This document shows, in pieces, positions 1 through 4,439 of a DNA stretch of 8,088 nucleotides. The position numbers and the translations under genes were made by a program. The DNA is from CAZEYT01 sp964516295 (lineage in GTDB: Bacteria > Verrucomicrobiota > Verrucomicrobiia > Chthoniobacterales > Terrimicrobiaceae), in contig CAZEYT010000105.1 in assembly GCA_964516295.1 (NCBI GenBank), forward strand, positions 1-8,088. Reading direction: 5' to 3'. Within the stretch, counting starts at the first letter, position 1. The number at the start of each line of letters is the position of its first letter. The notes under the pieces were generated by a model, which saw nothing but the letters and a program-made list of their open reading frames with translations, was not told where the DNA came from and made no database searches.

Positions 1-182
1 GCCGACTGCGAACTTCCAACATGTCCGAATCCCTCAACCTGTGCATCAAACGCAGGACCCGCGTTGCCTCCCTCTTCCCAAACGAAGCCTCTCTCCTCCG
101 CCTCGTCACCTCCATCCTCATCGAAACCTCCGAAGAATGGGAAACCGGCCGCGCCTACCTCCCTCTCCCTTCAAACCCTTAA
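1..182 (+). CDS. IS256-family (mutator type) transposase, C-terminal fragment
   Basis: An open frame enters from the left edge (first full codon at 3) and ends at TAA 180-182, giving about 59 codons. The translation contains RLRTSN, ESLNLCIKRRTRV, LFPNEASLLRLV and ETSEEWETGRAYL. This is the characteristic C-terminal signature of IS256/mutator transposases: an RTSN-type motif, a conserved RRTRV, LFPNE, and a final EEWETG-x-YL. In that family it follows the DDE catalytic domain, which would lie outside the window. The intact protein would cut and paste its own element. The fragment shows no frameshift or internal stop, so whether the whole gene is functional depends on off-window sequence. Confidence 0.88.
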   Translation, partial: RLRTSNMSESLNLCIKRRTRVASLFPNEASLLRLVTSILIETSEEWETGRAYLPLPSNP

Positions 183-197
183 CCCAACAACCCACAC

Positions 198-737
198 TCA
201 ATAAAACGCCACTCCACCCCTCATCACCCGACCACTTTTACAGAAATCTTGTTGCTTAGCCCGTCGCCCCGGCGGCAAGGCGAACCCGCCTGGCAGACTA
301 CTCCACGGATAACCCAAAAGACTTCCTCCCTTTTCATACTTGATCAATCCCGCCCGGCAGGGATTCAGGTGGAGGTAGTCCCAGAGCGTCGTGTAGTAGG
401 ACACCGTTCCGCAATCCACCAACACCGACTTGTAGCGATCTCCAAAAAGCCGTCCCCACTGACGATGCCGCGTATTAAATCGCCGGGTCACCGTGTTCTG
501 AAACCACTTCATGCCTTCCACGAGGTTCGGCTCCGGCGTCTCGAAGAACAGATGGTAGTGATTGGTCATCAGCACCCACGCATGCACCCGCCATCCCGTC
601 TTTTCGCAAACCTCCGACAGACACTGCAAAAAGAACCGCCGGTCGTCGTCGTCCACAAAGATCGCCTGCCGCCGATTCCCCCGCGCCATAACATGGTAAC
701 CCGCTCCTGCGAACTCAATCCGGATACTGCGCGCCAT
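198..737 (-). CDS. REP-associated tyrosine transposase-like protein (IS200/Y1_Tnp superfamily), C-terminally truncated, catalytic Tyr absent
   Basis: The 179-residue product starts MARSIRIEFAGAGYHVMARG, the usual RAYT N-terminus. It contains the HUH metal-binding motif TNHYHLFFE (His60, His62), followed by GRLFGDRYKSVLV (95-107), YLHLNPCRAGLI (121-132) and YPWSS (143-147), all hallmarks of Y1-type RAYT transposases (COG1943). These enzymes nick single-stranded DNA at REP-like hairpins. The catalytic Tyr normally sits in an xYTxRFN motif; here it reads NTVTRRFN, with Val83 (GTG) at that place. The homologous part ends around residue 159. The last 20 residues (KQQDFCKSGR onward) are encoded by the terminal sequence of the neighbouring IS256-family element, so the true C-terminus was probably lost. 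The ATG at 737 is supported by an in-frame TAG nine bases upstream and an adjacent strong Shine-Dalgarno. The product is probably not an active transposase. Confidence 0.85.
   Translation of the reverse strand: MARSIRIEFAGAGYHVMARGNRRQAIFVDDDDRRFFLQCLSEVCEKTGWRVHAWVLMTNHYHLFFETPEPNLVEGMKWFQNTVTRRFNTRHRQWGRLFGDRYKSVLVDCGTVSYYTTLWDYLHLNPCRAGLIKYEKGGSLLGYPWSSLPGGFALPPGRRAKQQDFCKSGRVMRGGVAFY
233..262. repeat. Putative right terminal inverted repeat of the IS256-family element
   Basis: Read on the minus strand from 262 inward, the sequence starts GGGCTAAGCAACAAGATTTC and continues into TGTAAAAG. From memory, IS256-family ends typically carry a CAAGA-TTTCTGTGTAAA-like core just inside the tip, so the resemblance is reasonable. 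The position, about 80 bp beyond the transposase stop, is also right. The matching left repeat is not in the window, so this rests on family resemblance and on the coincident break in RAYT homology. Confidence 0.5.
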
Positions 738-746
738 CTCCTCCTT
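738..746 (-). promoter_or_regulatory. Strong Shine-Dalgarno of the RAYT gene
   Basis: The minus strand reads AAGGAGGAG directly before the ATG at 735-737. An in-frame stop (TAG) lies just upstream, so this site fixes the start. It stands out because most chromosomal genes in this window (oxyR, ahpC, ahpD, purL) lack any clear Shine-Dalgarno. That difference fits a horizontally mobile gene that carries its own translation signal. Confidence 0.6.
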
Positions 747-796
747 CTATCCACGACAGCCGACGACATCCAGCAAAAGATGAAAGAATATGCACA

Positions 797-837
797 CTGA
801 CCCCCAGTGTCCGGGCCCTGACCCCCAGTGTCCGGGC
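797..837. repeat. Tandem 20-bp direct repeat with hairpin potential, upstream of the RAYT gene (REP-like)
   Basis: The 20-mer CTGACCCCCAGTGTCCGGGC occurs twice, at 797-816 and 818-837, separated by one base (21-bp period). The left copy extends into a perfect inverted repeat, ACACTG (794-799) and CAGTGT (805-810), with a 5-nt loop. The spacer between copies makes a GGGCCC palindrome. GC-rich short hairpin repeats next to a RAYT gene are the expected substrates (REP/BIME-like) of that transposase family. The right copy ends exactly where the interrupted ABC-transporter gene begins, so the repeats probably mark the boundary of the RAYT-borne insertion. Copies elsewhere in the genome would be expected but cannot be seen here. 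Confidence 0.65.
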
Positions 838-2171
838 TCTACGATGTGGTCATTTGCGGCATTGAGATCACGCCCGAAAAAGCCGGGCAGGTTCTTTTCA
901 GCAAGCCGTATTACACGACGTTCGAGCAGTTGGTCGTGAAACACGGCACTCCGGCTATCAACAGTCTGGAGGAACTTCGCGGCCGGAGTATCGGGACGCT
1001 CGACCAGACCGCCGCCCTTGCCATGCTCGACGCGACGCCGGGGGTCGACGTGCGAACGTATGACGAGGAAATGAATGCCTACGCGGATGTGGCGGGCGGT
1101 CGCATTTTCGGCGTCCTTCTCGACTACCCGATCGCGAAATACTACGCCGGACCGAATCCCAATCTGGAATTTACCGGGCCTCCGTTCGGACAGGTCGTTT
1201 ATGGCATCGCGATGGCCGAGGGCAACACGGCGCTTCGGGCGGAAATCAATGCCGCGCTGGATGCCATCGTGGCCAGTGGCGAGTTGCGCGAAGTCCTTTC
1301 GCGCTGGGGACTTTGGACGCCGACGATGGCGCATACACTCGGACAGCCCGAGGAACCGTCCGTGCCGGATACGGAGTACAAGGAGTTTCTCGCATCGCAT
1401 GCCGTCAGGGTCGGTATTTTTGAGCGCCTTGTCGGCTATTTCACCTTCTGGCCGCTGATTCTTAAAGGGGCGCTGCTCACGCTGCAGGTCTCGATCCTTG
1501 GCATGGCGCTGGCAATCACCGTGGGCTTCACGCTTGCCATCCTCCGCGTTTATGGACCCCTGCCGCTGCAGTTGGCCGCCACGTGCTACATCGAGATCAT
1601 TCGCGGTACGCCGCTGCTCATCCAATTGCTCATCATTTTCTACGGACTCCCCAATATCGGGATCAGCATGACGCCCTTTCTGGCCGGTGTGCTCGGCCTC
1701 GGGCTCAACTACGGCGCGTACGAGGCCGAGAACTACCGCGCCGGGCTGCTTGCGATTCCCAAGGGTCAGATGGAAGCCGCGCGGGCGCTGGGCATGACGC
1801 ATCTCCAGGGCCTGCGATACATCGTGATTCCCCAATCGTTCCGGCTCGTGCTTCCTCCCGTGACGAATGATTTCATCTCGCTGCTCAAGGATTCCTCGCT
1901 GGTCTCGATGGTGACGCTCCTTGACCTTACGGGTGTTTACAACCGCATCGCCGCGCAGAGCTTCGACTACTTCGGCACCGGCCTTCTCATTGCTGCGGTT
2001 TATCTGCTGATCGGACTGCCCTTCGTGCGTCTCGCGCGATGGACCGAGGAACGTCTCGCCGTGGATCAGCGGCGTCCCTCGCAGCGGCCGGGGCTGTTGT
2101 CGAAAAACGGACTCGCCCGCGTGCTGCCTCCGATGGGCGACCGGTCAAAGTCCCGGCGCGGCAACGGCTGA
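828..2171 (+). CDS. Polar amino-acid ABC transporter, fused substrate-binding protein and permease, 5'-truncated
   Basis: The 447-residue frame has two parts. Residues 4-165 match the second part of a family-3 periplasmic binding protein (YDVVICGIEITPEKAGQVLF, then SKPYYTTFEQLVV and the C-terminal GELREVLSRWGLW). Residues 205-405 are a HisM/GlnP-type permease with several membrane segments, an IRGTPLLIQLL motif, AYEAENYRAGL, and the EAA loop EAARALGMTHLQGLRYIVIP that contacts the ATPase. Intact fused proteins begin with a signal peptide and about 80-90 more residues of binding domain; these are missing. The only available start is GTG 828, inside the upstream repeat, just after an in-frame TGA at 819-821. 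Coding resumes cleanly at codon LYDVV. The gene was thus probably broken by the RAYT/REP insertion or an associated deletion. The remnant has no export signal and an incomplete ligand pocket, and no ATPase gene is nearby, so it is probably a pseudogene although its frame is intact. Substrate specificity (glutamine, arginine or another) cannot be assigned. Confidence 0.85.
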   Translation: MSGLYDVVICGIEITPEKAGQVLFSKPYYTTFEQLVVKHGTPAINSLEELRGRSIGTLDQTAALAMLDATPGVDVRTYDEEMNAYADVAGGRIFGVLLDYPIAKYYAGPNPNLEFTGPPFGQVVYGIAMAEGNTALRAEINAALDAIVASGELREVLSRWGLWTPTMAHTLGQPEEPSVPDTEYKEFLASHAVRVGIFERLVGYFTFWPLILKGALLTLQVSILGMALAITVGFTLAILRVYGPLPLQLAATCYIEIIRGTPLLIQLLIIFYGLPNIGISMTPFLAGVLGLGLNYGAYEAENYRAGLLAIPKGQMEAARALGMTHLQGLRYIVIPQSFRLVLPPVTNDFISLLKDSSLVSMVTLLDLTGVYNRIAAQSFDYFGTGLLIAAVYLLIGLPFVRLARWTEERLAVDQRRPSQRPGLLSKNGLARVLPPMGDRSKSRRGNG

Positions 2172-2179
2172 CCGAGGGT

Positions 2180-2228
2180 CTGATCCCTATCCCGACTGCG
2201 GACGGAGCCCGGGGGGGTGCGGGATCAG
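2180..2228. terminator. Inverted repeat between convergent genes, possible bidirectional terminator
   Basis: CTGATCCC (2180-2187) and GGGATCAG (2221-2228) are a perfect 8-bp inverted repeat around a GC-rich 33-nt centre. They lie between the transporter stop (2171) and the ahpD stop (2225-2227), and the right arm covers the ahpD stop codon. The convergent position fits a shared terminator. There is no clear T-tract on either side, so an intrinsic terminator is uncertain. Confidence 0.3.
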
Positions 2229-2749
2229 TCGATCCCGAGGGCGACGGCCGTGCCTTGGAGAACGGCGGCGATGCGGACGGAGTCGTTGATGCCAGCTTCG
2301 GAGATACCGTGCTGGAGGAGTGTGGCCTCGTGGGCTTGGATGCACATTCCGCACCCTGCGAGGGTGGCACAGGCCATCGACATGAGCTCGAAAGTCGTCT
2401 TGTCCGTTTTCGGCTGGCTCATGCGCACCATGCGTAGCCGGGCTGGAATGGTGCCATACACGTCTTTTTCCACCAAGTGGCGGAAGCGGTAAAATACCGT
2501 GTTCATGCCCATGATCGAGGCCGATGCGCGGGCGTCGTCGATGAGTTCCTCGGTCGCACCATTTTCGCGAGCTTCGGCGAGGATGGCCTCGGTGAGGTCC
2601 GGCCGGCCGATAAAATACGCGGCGGCGGTAGCGATACCCCAGACCTGCGGGGCGGTGAGGTTTTCCGGTCGGAGGACCGACTGGAGGTTGAGTTTCAGAT
2701 CCTTGGCGGCTTCGGGAAGCTTTTCCCGGATGAGATCAAGTGCTGGCAT
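2225..2749 (-). CDS. ahpD: Alkyl hydroperoxide reductase AhpD (carboxymuconolactone decarboxylase-like fold)
   Basis: The 174-residue product is full length for AhpD. AhpD is the small thiol protein that passes electrons to oxidised AhpC peroxiredoxin in bacteria that do not use AhpF. The active-site block FELMSMACATL-AGCGMCIQAHE keeps the spacing described for Mycobacterium tuberculosis AhpD: Glu121, the CxxC pair Cys133/Cys136, and His140 four residues on. The second histidine of the mycobacterial relay (inside the CSHC motif) is Met135 here, a change that I believe also occurs in other AhpD proteins. The N-terminus (EKLPEAAKDLKLNL) is typical of the family and supports the ATG at 2749, although no Shine-Dalgarno is visible. 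The gene lies 69 nt downstream of ahpC on the same strand and is presumably co-transcribed with it. In the cytoplasm it would be recharged by a dihydrolipoamide-based system encoded elsewhere. Confidence 0.93.
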   Translation of the reverse strand: MPALDLIREKLPEAAKDLKLNLQSVLRPENLTAPQVWGIATAAAYFIGRPDLTEAILAEARENGATEELIDDARASASIMGMNTVFYRFRHLVEKDVYGTIPARLRMVRMSQPKTDKTTFELMSMACATLAGCGMCIQAHEATLLQHGISEAGINDSVRIAAVLQGTAVALGID

Positions 2750-2754
2750 GGCGG

Positions 2755-2803
2755 AAGAGAAAAGTGGGCGCGGACGAGAGCGTTGATGAGCTCCCCCGCG
2801 CCC
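2755..2803 (-). terminator. Terminator-like hairpin between ahpC and ahpD (possible attenuator)
   Basis: On the minus-strand transcript, GGGCGCGG (2803-2796) pairs with CCGCGCCC (2773-2766). A further inner stem, GGGAGC with GCTCTC (one G-U), closes an 8-nt loop, and two unpaired bases lie on one side. The stem is followed by ACTTTTCTCTT, a T-rich stretch, shortly before the ahpD ATG. A GC-rich stem plus a T-rich run has the form of an intrinsic terminator. Between two operon genes it could give partial readthrough and so more AhpC than AhpD. Termination efficiency is an inference. Confidence 0.45.
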
Positions 2804-2818
2804 GGATTTGTGTCGGGA

Positions 2819-3346
2819 TCAGACCTTGAGGGTTTCCTCGCCCTTTTTCCAATTGCAGGGGCAGAGTTCGTCGGACTGGACGCCATCGATGACGCGCAGA
2901 GCCTCTTCGACACTGCGACCGACCGAGAGGTTGTTCACGTTCACCCACTGGATGATTCCATGCTGATCCACGAGGAAACTGGCCCGAAGGCAGACATTTT
3001 CCGCGGGATCCAGGATGCCGAGATCGCCGGCGAGCTTCTGCGCGGCGATGAGCGGATAGGGAAGCGTCTTCAGGTCCTTGTGCGATTGACGCCACGCGAG
3101 GTGCGAAAACTCGTTGTCGGTCGAGCCGCCGATGAGCTGCACGTCGCGGTCGAGGAAGTCTGCATTCCGCTTTCCGAACTCAACGAGTTCGGTGGGACAG
3201 ACGAAGGTGAAGTCCTTCGGGTAGAAGAGGAAGAATTTCCATTTGCCCTCGAAGGACGCATTGGAGATTTCGGTGATGTCGTCGCTGGTGAGACCGTTGC
3301 AGGCCTTGCAGCGGAATTCCGGGAATGTGTTTCCGACCGTGAGCAT
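2819..3346 (-). CDS. ahpC: Alkyl hydroperoxide reductase AhpC (2-Cys peroxiredoxin, mycobacterial-like three-cysteine type)
   Basis: The 175-residue peroxiredoxin reduces hydrogen peroxide, organic peroxides and probably peroxynitrite. The peroxidatic cysteine is Cys50 in FYPKDFTFVCPTEL. The C-terminus holds SDELCPCNWKKGEETL, with Cys162 and Cys164 separated by one residue, matching the Cys174/Cys176 pair of M. tuberculosis AhpC, which works with AhpD. The neighbouring ahpD gene fits this exactly, and no ahpF is present in the window. The ATG at 3346 begins the family N-terminus (MLTVGNTFPEF). The frame stays open to another ATG at 3484, but that would add a non-homologous 46-residue extension running through the promoter and OxyR operator, so it was rejected. 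No good Shine-Dalgarno is visible. Expression is likely driven from the divergent region shared with oxyR and induced by oxidised OxyR. Confidence 0.95.
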   Translation of the reverse strand: MLTVGNTFPEFRCKACNGLTSDDITEISNASFEGKWKFFLFYPKDFTFVCPTELVEFGKRNADFLDRDVQLIGGSTDNEFSHLAWRQSHKDLKTLPYPLIAAQKLAGDLGILDPAENVCLRASFLVDQHGIIQWVNVNNLSVGRSVEEALRVIDGVQSDELCPCNWKKGEETLKV

Positions 3347-3439
3347 AGTGATGGCAGTTTTTTGGGTTTCTTGCAGCCCCGGGGAGAATCGTCGGGAGGG
3401 CGGTGGCCAATTCCGACGCGTTGAAAATGGAGGAAATCC

Positions 3440-3445
3440 AAGATA
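3440..3445 (-). promoter_or_regulatory. Candidate ahpC -10 element
   Basis: The minus strand reads TATCTT here (4 of 6 bases of TATAAT). It sits seven bases downstream of the OxyR operator edge in the ahpC direction. No recognisable -35 hexamer lies 17 bp upstream; that place (AAATAG) is inside the operator. A weak -35 overlapped by an activator site is the usual arrangement at OxyR-activated promoters. The predicted 5' leader of ahpC would be about 85 nt. Confidence 0.35.
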
Positions 3446-3446
3446 G

Positions 3447-3475
3447 TTGAAATACTTGTTTCCTATTTGTATGAT
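3447..3475 (+). promoter_or_regulatory. oxyR promoter (sigma-70 type), giving a nearly leaderless mRNA
   Basis: TTGAAA (3447-3452), a 17-bp spacer, and TATGAT (3470-3475) form a close match to the housekeeping consensus (5 of 6 in each hexamer). Transcription would start near 3482, only about five bases before the oxyR ATG at 3487, leaving no room for a ribosome binding site. None is visible in the DNA either. The promoter lies almost completely under the OxyR operator (3452-3488), consistent with autorepression. Confidence 0.55.
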
Positions 3476-3488
3476 CGTTATCAACTAT
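3452..3488. promoter_or_regulatory. OxyR operator (tandem 37-bp site)
   Basis: The described OxyR site is two copies of ATAGNTNNNANCTAT separated by 7 bp. Here the left copy is ATACTTGTTTCCTAT (3452-3466, 8 of 10 defined bases) and the right copy is ATCGTTATCAACTAT (3474-3488, 9 of 10), with exactly 7 bp between them. That is 17 of 20 defined positions in the correct register. The right copy ends within the oxyR start codon. The site separates the divergent ahpC and oxyR genes and can therefore serve both activation of ahpC and repression of oxyR. Confidence 0.7.
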
Positions 3489-4395
3489 GGAACTCCACCA
3501 ACTCCGCTATGTTTTGGGGGTGGCCCGAACGGGAAACTTCACGCGGGCGGCGGAGCAGTGCCATGTGGCGCAGCCGTCGCTGAGCCAGCAGATCCAAAAA
3601 CTGGAGGAAGAGCTTGGAGGCAGGCTGTTTGAGCGGCGGCGGGACCGGACGCGGTTGACCTTTGCCGGGGAACGTTTTGTCGAACGCGCCGCGCGGATTT
3701 TGGATGAAATCGCCGAAGCCGGGCGGGAGGCGCAGGAAAGCCACGGTGTGATCCGCGGCCGCGTGGTGGTGGGCGCGATTCCGACGATTGCGCCGTATTT
3801 GCTGCCGCGCGTGATTGCTGCATTTCGGGCGCGGCACCCGGGGGTGGCTGTCGTCCTGCGTGAGGAGACGACTGCGGAGCTGGTGAAGTTGGTTGCGGAT
3901 TATGAAGTGGATTTCGCGATCGCGAGCGAGCCGCTCGGTTCGCCGATGATGCGAGTGCAGCCCCTTTTCACCGAGGAACTTTTGCTTGCCATCCCGCACG
4001 GCCATGCGTTGGCAAAGCGTCCCACACCAACCGTTCGGGATCTGGAAAACGAGGCGTTCTTGTTGTTGAAAGACGACCATTGCCTGAGCGGGCAGGTTCT
4101 GGATTTTTGCAGCCGGCGGAATCTCACCCCGTTGCTCGGATCGCGCACGGTTCAACTGGAGACGATCCAATCTCTGGTCCGATCCGGGCTCGGAATTTCG
4201 CTGGTGCCGGTGATGGCGAAGCGAACCGGGCGGGAGGCACCGCTTTATCGGTCGCTCGCAAAGCCCGTTCCGCGAAGAGCGATCGTGGCTTTTCATCATC
4301 GGGAGCGTCCGCCGGAGCGGGCGGCGGCGGAGTTTTGGAAGGTAACCCGCGAGTTGACCGTGCCCCCTGGGCGGACAACTGTGCGGCGTCCCTGA
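3487..4395 (+). CDS. oxyR: LysR-type hydrogen-peroxide sensor and transcriptional regulator OxyR
   Basis: The 302-residue protein has a LysR winged-helix N-terminus (MELHQLRYVLGVARTGNFTR, AAEQCHVAQPSLSQQIQKLE, about residues 1-60) and a substrate-binding-like sensing domain (about 90-290). The sensing domain carries the diagnostic OxyR redox pair DDHCLSGQVLDFC. Cys199 and Cys208 are separated by eight residues and fall at the same numbers as in E. coli OxyR. Peroxide would form a disulphide between them and switch promoter recognition. Divergent placement next to ahpC, with an OxyR-type operator between them, supports the assignment. ATG 3487 is the only plausible start: an in-frame TGA occurs at 3472-3474. 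There is no Shine-Dalgarno, and the predicted mRNA is nearly leaderless. lnt follows 44 nt downstream on the same strand, so some co-transcription is possible. Confidence 0.95.
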   Translation: MELHQLRYVLGVARTGNFTRAAEQCHVAQPSLSQQIQKLEEELGGRLFERRRDRTRLTFAGERFVERAARILDEIAEAGREAQESHGVIRGRVVVGAIPTIAPYLLPRVIAAFRARHPGVAVVLREETTAELVKLVADYEVDFAIASEPLGSPMMRVQPLFTEELLLAIPHGHALAKRPTPTVRDLENEAFLLLKDDHCLSGQVLDFCSRRNLTPLLGSRTVQLETIQSLVRSGLGISLVPVMAKRTGREAPLYRSLAKPVPRRAIVAFHHRERPPERAAAEFWKVTRELTVPPGRTTVRRP

Positions 4396-4439
4396 TTTTC
4401 CACGTGGCAGGCGGGTGGGATCCGGGTAGGTTGCGCGGG

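Larger units (their letters stand above)
1..262 (+). mobile_element. Right end of an IS256-family insertion sequence (partial)
   Basis: This segment holds the C-terminal end of a mutator/IS256-type transposase (stop at 180-182). About 80 bp of non-coding sequence follows and ends in a stretch that resembles IS256-family terminal inverted repeats (about 233-262). The left end lies off the window. The right boundary is placed near 257-263 because RAYT protein similarity, read on the minus strand, stops there and the IS-like terminus begins. The element therefore seems to have inserted into the 3' half of the RAYT gene. The exact boundary and the target-site duplication cannot be determined without the left end. 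Confidence 0.65.

Noticed and set aside
41..259. Plus-strand 72-codon ORF
   Set aside because: It is a shifted frame of the IS256 transposase C-terminus; the true frame ends at 182.
747..1835. Long minus-strand ORF of 362 codons
   Set aside because: It lies antisense to the ABC-transporter gene, is rich in Arg, His and Gln with low complexity, and matches no family. It is a GC-rich shadow frame.
2477..3424. Plus-strand ORF of 315 codons over ahpC and ahpD
   Set aside because: It runs antisense across two well-recognised genes and their gap, and shows no recognisable motif.
3347..3484. Upstream extension of ahpC to ATG 3484
   Set aside because: The added 46 residues are unlike any peroxiredoxin N-terminus and would be encoded by the promoter and operator region.
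4400..4407. Palindrome CCACGTGG between oxyR and lnt
   Set aside because: It is only 8 bp, has no loop and no T-tract, and is expected by chance in GC-rich DNA.
4080..4439. Upstream extension of lnt (120 more codons)
   Set aside because: It overlaps oxyR in another frame and lacks Lnt similarity. Lnt proteins begin at the first membrane segment, matching ATG 4440.
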